A DNA stretch of 64,000 bases from positions 2,170,001 through 2,234,000 of the forward strand of contig NZ_CP070978.1 of the NCBI RefSeq assembly GCF_018417535.1, read 5' to 3'. The stretch is from Burkholderia pyrrocinia. Lineage in GTDB: Bacteria > Pseudomonadota > Gammaproteobacteria > Burkholderiales > Burkholderiaceae. The notes under the pieces were generated by a model. It was not told the DNA's origin. It saw only the letters and a program-made list of their open reading frames with translations, and ran no database searches. Every line of letters begins with the position of its first letter. Within the stretch, counting starts at the first letter, position 1. Shown here piece by piece: positions 35,463 through 44,044 of this stretch. Position numbers and translations under genes: made by a program.

Positions 35463-36397
35463 CGGCCGCCGCACAGTCGCTGAGCGACCTCGTGATCGAG
35501 CGGGTGGGCTTCGGCCTGTTCGTGCTCGACCGTTCGATGACCGTGCTGATGTGGAATCGCTTCATGCAGGACCACAGCGGCATCCCGGCCGCCGACGTAA
35601 TCGGCCGCAACCTGTTCGACTGCTTTCCGGAGCTGCCGCATGCGTGGCTGTCGCGCAAGGTCGAGAGCGTGTTCCAGCTCGGCAGCTTCGCATTCAGCTC
35701 GTGGGAACAGCGCCCCTACCTGTTCCGCTTCGAGCACGACCGGCCGATTACCGGCGGCATCGACTACATGCAGCAGGACTGTACGTTCATGCCGCTCACG
35801 CGCGGCCGCGATGTCGAGGCCGTGTGCGTGACGATCTCCGACGTCACGCATGTGAGCGTGATGCAGCGCGAGCGCGAGGAAGCGGTCGCGAAGCTGCGCG
35901 AACACGCGAATCGCGACGGCCTGACCGGCATCGCGAACCGGCGTTTCTTCGAAGCGCGGCTCGGCGACGAATTCGCGCGCTGGCAGCGCTACGGCGGCGA
36001 CATGTCGGTGCTGCTGTTCGACCTCGACCACTTCAAGACGATCAACGACCGCTTCGGGCATGCGGCCGGCGACGCCGTGCTGCGCGAGACGGCGCGTCGC
36101 GTCGCGTCGATCGTGCGTGCGCAGGATACGTTCGGTCGTTTCGGCGGCGAGGAATTCGCGCTGCTGCTGCCGTGCACGAGTCTCGACGAGGCGATGCGGG
36201 TGGCCGACAAGGTGCGCGACGCGATCGGCAGCATGCCGGTCGATGCGGAAGGCGTCAGCGTGCCGGTGACAGCGAGCGTCGGCGGCGCGTGCGCGAAGAC
36301 GGGCGCGCCGACCAGCGACGTGCTCGTGAACGAGGCCGACGCCGCGCTCTATCGCGCGAAGCGGCTCGGGCGCGACCGCTCGGTTGCCTACGCGTAG
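35459..36397 (+). CDS. PAS-GGDEF diguanylate cyclase
   Basis: A 312-residue soluble protein. A PAS domain (about 10-135, VGFGLFVLDRSMTVLMWNRF, NLFDCFPELP) precedes a GGDEF domain (about 150-310). The active site is intact as GGEEF (RFGGEEFALLLP), the Mg-binding aspartate lies in FDLDHFKTINDRFGH, and an RxxD inhibitory site (RAQD) sits five residues before GGEEF. It therefore should make c-di-GMP with product feedback. It is the third gene of the receiver-CheC operon, coupled by ATGA. Confidence 0.92.
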   Translation: MTAAAQSLSDLVIERVGFGLFVLDRSMTVLMWNRFMQDHSGIPAADVIGRNLFDCFPELPHAWLSRKVESVFQLGSFAFSSWEQRPYLFRFEHDRPITGGIDYMQQDCTFMPLTRGRDVEAVCVTISDVTHVSVMQREREEAVAKLREHANRDGLTGIANRRFFEARLGDEFARWQRYGGDMSVLLFDLDHFKTINDRFGHAAGDAVLRETARRVASIVRAQDTFGRFGGEEFALLLPCTSLDEAMRVADKVRDAIGSMPVDAEGVSVPVTASVGGACAKTGAPTSDVLVNEADAALYRAKRLGRDRSVAYA

Positions 36398-36448
36398 GCG
36401 CGCCCGCCCCGCCTCGCGCGAAGCGGCTTCGCCCCGCGCGTGCCGCGT

Positions 36449-37333
36449 TCAGCTTTTCGCGATGTCGGCCAGCACGCCCGCCAGCACGGCCGGCTGCGAC
36501 ACGAACGGCGAATGGCTGCTGTCGAGCTGGTGCACGTGGGTCGGATTGCCGGGCACGAACACGTCGGCTTCGTCGATGAAGCGCTGCTGCAGCGCGGGCA
36601 GGATCACGCGGTCCTGCAGGCACTTGATGTAGTGGCGGTCGATCGCGCCCCAGCGAGCGGCGGTCGTCGGGATCGCGGTCGCGAACGGCGCGGCCGGCAC
36701 GTCGCAGGTCATCAGGTTCGCGACGGCCTCGAAGTCGGCTTGCGGCACGTCGTCATACAGCGCGCGCTTCGCCAGCTCGCGATACGCGGCGTCGCCGCTG
36801 CGCGGATCGATGCGCAGCGCACCGGCCACGCGCGGGCTCGCGAGCATCAGCGGGCCGAGCATCTCGCCGTTGTTTTCCGGCGCACGCACGTAGTCGAGGC
36901 CCGGCACGCCCGACGCGGGCATGAAGGCCGCGAGATAGACGATCTTCGCGATCTTGTCCGGTGCGCGCTCGGCGGCCGCCGTGATCGCGAGGCCGCCCAT
37001 GCTGTGCCCGACCAGCACGACCTTGCCGCGGCCGAGCGCATACGCGTCGTCGACCGCCTGCATCACCTGTGACGCGTAATCGTCGAGCGTCGTGTTCGCG
37101 ACCGGCGACGGCTCGGCGCCGAACGCGTCCTTGTCGAGCGGCCGTTCGAGATAAGACGCGGGAAAGCGGGCGTTGATGCCGTGCGCGGGCAGGTCGCGCG
37201 CGATCGACAGGTAGCCGCGCGCGGCCAGCGCGGCCGCGACGTGCGCGTAGCACCACGCGCCGTGCCAGGCGCCGTGCACGAGCACGAATACGGGATGGTC
37301 GGACTGCGGGGGGGCGGTTACGGTCGTCTCCAT
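36449..37333 (-). CDS. Alpha/beta hydrolase
   Basis: A 294-residue alpha/beta hydrolase. The oxyanion motif is FVLVHGAWHGAWCY, the nucleophile elbow GHSMGG (serine about residue 105), and the C-terminal catalytic histidine lies in LDSSHSPFVSQP. The sequence type (HGAWHGAWCY, MPASGVPGLDYV) is that of salicylate-esterase/methyl esterase-like hydrolases. Substrate unknown. The gene is alone on its strand. Confidence 0.85.
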   Translation of the reverse strand: METTVTAPPQSDHPVFVLVHGAWHGAWCYAHVAAALAARGYLSIARDLPAHGINARFPASYLERPLDKDAFGAEPSPVANTTLDDYASQVMQAVDDAYALGRGKVVLVGHSMGGLAITAAAERAPDKIAKIVYLAAFMPASGVPGLDYVRAPENNGEMLGPLMLASPRVAGALRIDPRSGDAAYRELAKRALYDDVPQADFEAVANLMTCDVPAAPFATAIPTTAARWGAIDRHYIKCLQDRVILPALQQRFIDEADVFVPGNPTHVHQLDSSHSPFVSQPAVLAGVLADIAKS

Positions 37334-37525
37334 GGCATTCGTGTTTTTTCGAGAAAGGTGTCATCTTAGACGAACCCGTGCGCATCCAAGCGCGAACGCA
37401 CGGCTCGATTGCACGGCGTGCTGCGATCCGTCCTGCTTGTCTCGCACAGGCCACATTTCGTCCGGATCCGATATGAATTTGAGCCGAAGCGCGCTAATTT
37501 GTTGCTTTGCCCGCGATTGCGCCCC

Positions 37526-37858
37526 ATGAACGTCGACTATCTCTTCTACCGGAAGCCGGACAAACCCGGCCCCTATTCGCTCGACGACCTGGGTGACATC
37601 GCGCCGCCGATCGGCCCGGGCGACCTGGTGCGCGCGGCCATCGCGCGCGTGTTCGAGCAGATCGACTGGCAGGAATCGCCCGACGTGCCGGGCGCGTGGT
37701 TCGGCACGGGCGGCGCGGTATTCCAGTTCACCGCGGAGCCCGACGGCCGCGTGACGAGCTTCATGGGTTCGCGCCTGGAACGCCGCTCGATGCTGCAGCT
37801 CACCCGCGAAATGGGGCTCATTGCGCTCGACCTGCAGCGCGATGTCGTTTACGGCTGA
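37526..37858 (+). CDS. Protein of unknown function
   Basis: A 110-residue soluble protein (MNVDYLFYRKPDKPGPYSLD, then an alpha/beta part ending LIALDLQRDVVYG). I recognise no family. The long in-frame 5' extension is not protein-like, so the internal ATG is used. Codon use matches the neighbours, so it is probably a real, conserved gene. Confidence 0.6.
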   Translation: MNVDYLFYRKPDKPGPYSLDDLGDIAPPIGPGDLVRAAIARVFEQIDWQESPDVPGAWFGTGGAVFQFTAEPDGRVTSFMGSRLERRSMLQLTREMGLIALDLQRDVVYG

Positions 37859-38127
37859 CGAGCCGCCGGCGCCGCGCGGCGCCGGTTCCCGCCGAGGCCG
37901 GCCGCGCCGGCGTGCCAGCGGCTCCCGGCGTCCCGCCGGGCGTGGCGCGTGTCCGCCATCGAACTTCAAAGATTGCTATACTTTCGCCCAATTCCGGCAT
38001 CCGGCCGGTAATTTGTGCCTGTCTGCGTCGATCGTTCGCATATCTCGCACGCATTTGACACCCTGACCATCCCAGCCGGGCATGGCTTCTTCAATCGCCC
38101 CGCGTGGGTGTCTCCGTGGAGCTTGTC

Positions 38128-38976
38128 TTGGCCGTTTCCAATTCCGTCGTGGACGAACAAGAAACCGACGCCGCTGCCGTCACATCGGGCAGTTCTTTCT
38201 ATCTTGCGATGCGCATCCTGCCGGCGGTGCAGCGCGATGCGATGTTCCAGGTCTATGCGTTCTGCCGCGCTGTCGACGATATCGCCGACAGCGACCTGCC
38301 GCGCGCCGAGCGCAACGCGGGCCTCGATCGCTGGCGCGCGGACATCGACGCGTGCTTCGCGGGCCGCCCGCCGCGCCATCTGGCCGCGCTGGATCGCGAG
38401 ATCCGCGCATTCAACCTGCAGCGCGACGATTTCCACGCGATGATCGACGGGATGGCGATGGACGCGGTGGAAGACATCTGCGCGCCCGACGAGCCGACGC
38501 TCGACCTCTTCTGCGATCGCGTGGCGAGCGCGGCCGGCCGGCTGTCGGTGAGGATTTTCGGGATGCCGGAAGCCGAAGGGATCAAGCTGTCGCACCACCT
38601 CGGCCGCGCGCTGCAACTGACGAACATCCTGCGCGACATCGACGACGACGCGGCGATCAACCGCTGCTATCTGCCGCGCGAGCTGCTCGCACGCGAAGGC
38701 ATCGCGATCACCGATCCGGCGACGATCGTCCGCAATCCGGCGCTGCCGCGCGTGTGCGCGACGCTCGTCGAGCGCGCGCTCGAGCACTTCCGGCAGGCCG
38801 ACGCGGTGATGGATACCTGCCCGCGTGCGCAGGTGAAGGCGCCGCGCATCATGTCGGGCGCATATCGCTGCATTCTCGACGCCGCGATCGCACGCGGCTT
38901 CGCCGCCCCGCGCGCCCCGCTGCGCAAGCCGAAAGCGCGCATGCTGATGATCGCCGCGCGCTACGCGCTGTTCTGA
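38128..38976 (+). CDS. hpnD: Presqualene diphosphate synthase
   Basis: A 282-residue squalene/phytoene synthase family enzyme joining two farnesyl diphosphates to presqualene diphosphate, the first hopanoid step. Both aspartate-rich motifs are present: FCRAVDDIADSD and NILRDIDDDAAINRCYLP. Start uncertain: TTG at 38128 (GGAG six bases upstream) is preferred; GTG at 38104 is an alternative. hpnE follows 13 bases later. Confidence 0.9.
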   Translation: MAVSNSVVDEQETDAAAVTSGSSFYLAMRILPAVQRDAMFQVYAFCRAVDDIADSDLPRAERNAGLDRWRADIDACFAGRPPRHLAALDREIRAFNLQRDDFHAMIDGMAMDAVEDICAPDEPTLDLFCDRVASAAGRLSVRIFGMPEAEGIKLSHHLGRALQLTNILRDIDDDAAINRCYLPRELLAREGIAITDPATIVRNPALPRVCATLVERALEHFRQADAVMDTCPRAQVKAPRIMSGAYRCILDAAIARGFAAPRAPLRKPKARMLMIAARYALF

Positions 38977-38989
38977 GTCGACCGAGTCG

Positions 38990-40243
38990 ATGCCCAGAAC
39001 CGTCCACGTGATCGGTGCCGGACTCGCGGGCCTGTCAGCCGCGGTCGAGCTGCAACGCCGCGGGCGGCACATCGTGCTGCACGACGCGCATGCGCATGCG
39101 GGCGGCCGCTGCCGCTCGTGGTTCGACGGGACGCTGAACACGACGCTCGACAGCGGGCTGCATGCGGTCTTCGCGGGACAGGCCGCAACCCAGCGCTACC
39201 TGCGCGCGATCGGCGCGGCCGATCAGCTAGTTGGGCCCGCGCTGCCTGAATTTCCGGTGGTCGACGTCGCGTCGCAGCAGCGCTGGACGCTGCGTTTCGG
39301 CAACGGGCGCTGGCCGTCGTGGCTGTTCGATGCCGCGTCGCGCGCGCCGGGCACGACGCCGCTCGACTACCTCGCGCTCGCCCCGCTCGCGTTCGCGCGC
39401 ACGGGCCGCTCACTCGCGCAGACGATGCGATGCGACGGCGTGCTGTGGGATCGTTGGCTGCGGCCGTATTGGCTCGGGGTGCTGAATGTCGAGCCGCGCC
39501 ACGCGAGTGCCGAGCTCGCGCGCGCGGTGCTGTGCAGCACGTTTGCCGCGGGCGGCCCCGGCTGCCGTCCGCTCGTCGCGCGCCACGGGCTCGGCAGCGC
39601 ATTCGTCGAACCGGCGCTGCGGATGCTGCAACACGGCGGCGCGCAGATCCGGCTGAATTCGCGGCTCGACGCGTTCGAATTCGGCGCGCACGGCAATGCA
39701 GTCGATGCGGTTGCGATCGGCGGCGGGCGCATCGATCTCGCGCCGGGTGACGCGGCCGTGCTGGCCGTGCCGCCCGAGGTCGCGCAGCCGCTGGTACCCG
39801 AACTCACCGCGCCGGATACATTCAGCGCGGTCGTGACCGCGTATTTCGCGGTCGAGCCGCCGGTCGGCAGCCCGCTGCAGACGACTGTCGTCAACGGCGT
39901 CGTCGATGCGGTGCGCGCCGGCGGCGGCCAGCTCGCGGCGACGATCCGCGATGCGGGCCGCTGGCTCGATACGCCGCGCGACACGCTCGCGCGGCAGATC
40001 TGGGAAGACGTCGCGCGCGTGACCGGCGCGAACCCGGAAACCATCCCCGCGTGGCAGCTCGTCGTCGAGCCGCGCGCGGGCTTTGCGGCGGTGCCGTCGC
40101 AGGAAATGAAGCGTCCGGCCGTGCGTACGCGCTGGACCAATCTCGTGCTGGCGGGCGACTGGATTGCCACCGGCTTGCCCGCCACGATCGAGGGCGCGAT
40201 CCGTTCCGGCCAACTGGCCGCGGACGTGCTCCAGACACAATAA
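38990..40243 (+). CDS. hpnE: Hydroxysqualene dehydroxylase
   Basis: A 417-residue FAD-dependent amine-oxidase-like flavoprotein. N-terminal Rossmann motif VIGAGLAGLSAAVELQRRG; C-terminal FAD segment VLAGDWIATGLPATIEGAIR. HpnE reduces hydroxysqualene, made by HpnC, to squalene. hpnC is not visible here; gene order hpnD-hpnE-shc supports the assignment. shc starts 10 bases after the stop. Confidence 0.9.
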   Translation: MPRTVHVIGAGLAGLSAAVELQRRGRHIVLHDAHAHAGGRCRSWFDGTLNTTLDSGLHAVFAGQAATQRYLRAIGAADQLVGPALPEFPVVDVASQQRWTLRFGNGRWPSWLFDAASRAPGTTPLDYLALAPLAFARTGRSLAQTMRCDGVLWDRWLRPYWLGVLNVEPRHASAELARAVLCSTFAAGGPGCRPLVARHGLGSAFVEPALRMLQHGGAQIRLNSRLDAFEFGAHGNAVDAVAIGGGRIDLAPGDAAVLAVPPEVAQPLVPELTAPDTFSAVVTAYFAVEPPVGSPLQTTVVNGVVDAVRAGGGQLAATIRDAGRWLDTPRDTLARQIWEDVARVTGANPETIPAWQLVVEPRAGFAAVPSQEMKRPAVRTRWTNLVLAGDWIATGLPATIEGAIRSGQLAADVLQTQ

Positions 40244-40253
40244 AGAGGGACCG

Positions 40254-42227
40254 ATGAACGATCTCACCGAAATGGCTACCCTGTCCGCCGGCACCGCGCC
40301 GGCCGGCGTCGACGCGGCCGTCGCGCGTGCGACCGACGCGCTGCTGGCCGCGCAGAAAGCGGACGGACACTGGGTCTACGAACTCGAAGCCGATTCGACG
40401 ATTCCCGCCGAATACGTGCTGCTCGTCCACTATCTCGGCGAGACGCCGAACCTCGAGCTCGAACAGAAGATCGGCCGGTATCTGCGCCGCATCCAGCAGG
40501 CGGACGGCGGCTGGCCGCTGTTCACCGACGGCGCGCCGAACATCAGCGCGAGCGTGAAGGCGTATTTCGCGCTGAAGGTGATCGGCGACGACGAGAACGC
40601 CGAGCACATGCAGCGCGCGCGCCGTGCGATCCACGCGATGGGCGGCGCCGAGATGTCGAACGTGTTCACGCGCATCCAGCTCGCGCTGTACGGCGCGATT
40701 CCGTGGCGCGCGGTGCCGATGATGCCGGTCGAGATCATGCTGCTGCCGCAGTGGTTCCCGTTCCACCTGTCGAAGGTGTCGTACTGGGCGCGTACCGTGA
40801 TCGTGCCGCTGCTCGTGCTGAACGCGAAGCGCCCGCTCGCGAAGAACCCGCGCGGCGTGCGCATCGACGAGCTGTTCGTCGATCCGCCCGTCAACGCCGG
40901 GCTGCTGCCGCGCCAGGGCCACCAGAGCGCCGGCTGGTTCGCGTTCTTCCGTGTGGTCGACCATGCGCTGCGCGCGGTCGACGGCCTGTTCCCGAGCTAC
41001 TCGCGCGAACGCGCGATCCGCCAGGCCGTGTCGTTCGTCGACGAGCGCCTGAACGGCGAGGACGGTCTCGGCGCGATCTATCCGGCGATGGCCAATGCGG
41101 TGATGATGTACGACGTACTCGGCTACGCGGAAGATCATCCGAACCGCGCGATCGCGCGCAAGGCGCTCGAGAAGCTGCTCGTCGTGCAGGAGGACGAAGC
41201 GTATTGCCAGCCGTGCCTGTCGCCGGTGTGGGACACGTCGCTCGCGGCACACGCGTTGCTCGAAACCGGCGATGCGCGCGCCGAGGAAGCCGTATTGCGC
41301 GGCCTCGACTGGCTGCGCCCGCTGCAGATCCTCGACGTGCGCGGCGACTGGATCTCGCGCCGCCCGAACGTGCGGCCCGGCGGCTGGGCGTTCCAGTACG
41401 CGAATGCGCACTACCCGGACGTCGACGATACGGCCGTGGTCGTGATGGCGATGGACCGCGCGCAGAAGCTCAGGCAGTCGGACGCGTATCGCGATTCGAT
41501 GGCGCGCGCGCGCGAATGGGTCGTCGGCATGCAGAGCAGCGACGGCGGCTGGGGCGCGTTCGAGCCGGAAAACACGCAGTACTACCTGAACAACATCCCG
41601 TTCTCCGATCACGGCGCGCTGCTCGATCCGCCGACGTCCGACGTGTCGGGCCGCTGCCTGTCGATGCTGTCGCAGCTCGGCGAGACGGCCGCGAACAGCG
41701 AGCCGGCCCGTCGCGCGCTCGACTACATGCTGAAGGAGCAGGAGCCGGACGGCAGCTGGTACGGCCGCTGGGGGATGAACTACGTGTACGGCACGTGGAC
41801 CGCGCTGTGCTCGCTGAACGCGGCCGGCCTCGGGCCGGACGATCCGCGCGTGAAGCGCGGCGCGCAGTGGCTGCTGTCGATCCAGAACAAGGACGGCGGC
41901 TGGGGCGAGGACGGCGACAGCTACAAGCTGAACTACCGCGGTTTCGAGCAGGCGCCCAGCACGGCGTCGCAGACGGCCTGGGCGCTGCTCGGCCTGATGG
42001 CGGCCGGCGAGGTGAACAACCCGGCCGTTGCGCGCGGCGTCGACTACCTGATCGCCGAGCAGAACGAAGAGGGTCTGTGGGACGAGACGCGCTTCACGGC
42101 GACGGGCTTCCCGCGCGTGTTCTACCTGCGCTACCACGGTTATCGCAAGTTCTTCCCGCTGTGGGCGCTCGCGCGCTACCGCAACCTGAAGCGCGACAAC
42201 GCGACGCGCGTCACGGTCGGGATGTAA
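40254..42227 (+). CDS. shc: Squalene-hopene cyclase
   Basis: A 657-residue class II terpene cyclase turning squalene into hopene at the membrane. The acid catalyst motif DxDD is DVDD at about residues 389-392. Several QW repeats are visible (QQADGGWPLF, QSSDGGWGAFE, QEPDGSWYGRWG, QNKDGGWGEDG, QNEEGLWDETRF). The start at 40254 has AGAGGGA upstream. Third gene of the hpn operon. Confidence 0.96.
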   Translation: MNDLTEMATLSAGTAPAGVDAAVARATDALLAAQKADGHWVYELEADSTIPAEYVLLVHYLGETPNLELEQKIGRYLRRIQQADGGWPLFTDGAPNISASVKAYFALKVIGDDENAEHMQRARRAIHAMGGAEMSNVFTRIQLALYGAIPWRAVPMMPVEIMLLPQWFPFHLSKVSYWARTVIVPLLVLNAKRPLAKNPRGVRIDELFVDPPVNAGLLPRQGHQSAGWFAFFRVVDHALRAVDGLFPSYSRERAIRQAVSFVDERLNGEDGLGAIYPAMANAVMMYDVLGYAEDHPNRAIARKALEKLLVVQEDEAYCQPCLSPVWDTSLAAHALLETGDARAEEAVLRGLDWLRPLQILDVRGDWISRRPNVRPGGWAFQYANAHYPDVDDTAVVVMAMDRAQKLRQSDAYRDSMARAREWVVGMQSSDGGWGAFEPENTQYYLNNIPFSDHGALLDPPTSDVSGRCLSMLSQLGETAANSEPARRALDYMLKEQEPDGSWYGRWGMNYVYGTWTALCSLNAAGLGPDDPRVKRGAQWLLSIQNKDGGWGEDGDSYKLNYRGFEQAPSTASQTAWALLGLMAAGEVNNPAVARGVDYLIAEQNEEGLWDETRFTATGFPRVFYLRYHGYRKFFPLWALARYRNLKRDNATRVTVGM

Positions 42228-42230
42228 CGC

Positions 42231-42938
42231 GTGGGCGCATCACGGCACAACGGCGCATTGCCCGTCATCGCGGTGACGGGGATGGCGTTCGAGGCGCGCA
42301 TCGCGCGCGGCGACGGCGTCGAGGCCGTATTCGCCGCGCGGGCCGACCGGCTCGAGCGCGCGCTGGCCGACGCGACCGCGCGCGGTTGCGCGGGCATCGT
42401 GAGCTTCGGCACGGCGGGCGGGCTCGCGCCCGATCTGGCGCCCGGCGCGCTCGTGATCGCGAATGCGATCGACGGGCCGTTCGGCCGCGTCGAGACCGAT
42501 GCGGGCTGGAGCGCGCGGCTCGTCGCGGCGCTGCACGACACGCCGGTATGGGCGCGCGTCACGCGCGGCACGATCGCGGCCGTCGGCGCGCCGGTCATCA
42601 GCGAACAGGACAAGGCGTCGCTGCACCACGCGAAGGGCGCGCTCGCCGTCGACATGGAGTCGCATATCGCGGCGGCCTTCGCGGCCGCGCGCGGCGTGCC
42701 GTTCGCGGTGTGCCGCGCGATCGTCGATCCGGCGTGGCGCACGCTGCCGCGCGCGGCGACGGCCGGCCTGCGCGATGACGGCAGCACGGCGATCCTGCCG
42801 ATCCTGCGCGAATTGCTGAAGCAGCCGTCGCAACTCGGCCCGCTGCTGCAGGTCGCGAGCGATGCGCGTGCGGCGCGCACGACGCTGATCCAGGCACGGC
42901 ACGCGTTCGAGCGTACGGGCGCGATGCGGATCGTCTGA
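42231..42938 (+). CDS. hpnG: Adenosylhopane nucleosidase (HpnG)
   Basis: A 235-residue nucleoside-phosphorylase fold protein. Signature segments: TGMAFEARIARGDGVE, GIVSFGTAGGLAPDL, and AVDMESHIAAAFAAARGVPF with the substrate-binding MES motif. HpnG removes adenine from adenosylhopane on the way to extended bacteriohopanetetrol. The start is GTG, three bases after the shc stop, so it is tightly coupled. Confidence 0.88.
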   Translation: MGASRHNGALPVIAVTGMAFEARIARGDGVEAVFAARADRLERALADATARGCAGIVSFGTAGGLAPDLAPGALVIANAIDGPFGRVETDAGWSARLVAALHDTPVWARVTRGTIAAVGAPVISEQDKASLHHAKGALAVDMESHIAAAFAAARGVPFAVCRAIVDPAWRTLPRAATAGLRDDGSTAILPILRELLKQPSQLGPLLQVASDARAARTTLIQARHAFERTGAMRIV

Positions 42939-42992
42939 GCGGCACGCGCCGCGTTTCTCTTCCCTTCCTCTCCCCGTTTTTCGCGAGCAAAA

Positions 42993-43021
42993 AAAGAGCG
43001 CTGCATCATGCAGCGCTCTTT
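42993..43021. terminator. Bidirectional intrinsic terminator
   Basis: AAAGAGCGCTGCAT and ATGCAGCGCTCTTT form a perfect 14-base stem around a single C, with A-rich and T-rich flanks. It separates the convergent hpnG and mlaA genes and can serve both strands. Confidence 0.9.
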
Positions 43022-43048
43022 GTCTTTGCGGCGGTCGCCGTTGCAGCG

Positions 43049-44044
43049 TTACTGCGCGGCCGGACTGCTCGCGGGCATTGCAGGCGCGGCCGGTGCACCG
43101 CCGGCGGCCGGCGCTGACGCCGAGCCCGACGATGCCGGTGCCGGTACCGCAGCAGGCGCACTCGCGGGCATCGCATTGTCCGCACCCGGATCGTCGTACT
43201 GCGGCAACCCCGGCGCGGCCGGTGCGTTGTTCGGCGCGGTACCCGATGCGCCGCCCGACTCGCCCGGATCCTCGTAGTTCGGCAGCCCCGGTACGGCCGG
43301 CGTCGCGGCCGGCGCGGCACCCGATTCGCCCGGCTCGCTGTAGTTCGGCAGCGCGGTCGACGACGACTGGCTGCGATACGTCAGCGACTTGCGCTGCTGC
43401 AGGTACGCGTCGCGCACGAACGAATACGGATCGAGCGCGGCCTGCTTCAGCAGGTCGGTCGCGCCGAGCAGGTCCGAACGCGCGCTGATGAATTGCCCGA
43501 TGTACATCGGGTTGCGCGCGGCCGGCTCGATGTAGTTGAGCAGGTTGAAGCGCACGTCCACCGCGCGGCCGACGCCGTCGCGGATCGTGCTCGGCCCGAA
43601 CACGGGCAGCACGAGGTACGGGCCGGACGGCACGCCCCAGCGCGCGAGCGTCAGGCCGAAATCCTGGTGATGCTTCGGCAGCCCGGCCGGCGTCGCGATG
43701 TCGATCAGGCCGGCGACGCCGAACAGCGAGTTCATCGCCACGCGCATCAGATCCTGCGTCGCATCGGTGATGCGCAACTGCAGCAGGTTGTTCGCCATGT
43801 TGCCGAGATCGCCGAGGTTCGAGAAGAAGTTGCTGATCGCGGTGCGCACGGGCGTCGGCGTGACCTTCTGGTAACCCTTCGCGATCGGCACCGCGATGTT
43901 CGAATCGACGGCGTCGTTGATCTTGTACATCGTCCGGTTCATCGGCTCGAGCGGGTCGTCGGGATTGCGGTTCGGCCCCGTCGCGCAGCCGGTCAGCATC
44001 GCGCTGGCGGCGACGGTCGCCGCAATGATTCGCACCTTATTCAT
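43049..44044 (-). CDS. mlaA: MlaA (VacJ) outer membrane lipoprotein
   Basis: A 331-residue lipoprotein. The signal peptide ends in the lipobox LTGC (Cys about residue 19). The MlaA domain spans about 25-230 ([58 protein letters not shown]). MlaA removes phospholipid from the outer leaflet of the outer membrane. The C-terminal 100 residues are low-complexity Pro/Ala/Ser with three imperfect copies of [11 protein letters not shown], a tail absent from E. coli MlaA. It overlaps the upstream hpnN by 8 bases. Confidence 0.93.
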   Translation of the reverse strand: MNKVRIIAATVAASAMLTGCATGPNRNPDDPLEPMNRTMYKINDAVDSNIAVPIAKGYQKVTPTPVRTAISNFFSNLGDLGNMANNLLQLRITDATQDLMRVAMNSLFGVAGLIDIATPAGLPKHHQDFGLTLARWGVPSGPYLVLPVFGPSTIRDGVGRAVDVRFNLLNYIEPAARNPMYIGQFISARSDLLGATDLLKQAALDPYSFVRDAYLQQRKSLTYRSQSSSTALPNYSEPGESGAAPAATPAVPGLPNYEDPGESGGASGTAPNNAPAAPGLPQYDDPGADNAMPASAPAAVPAPASSGSASAPAAGGAPAAPAMPASSPAAQ

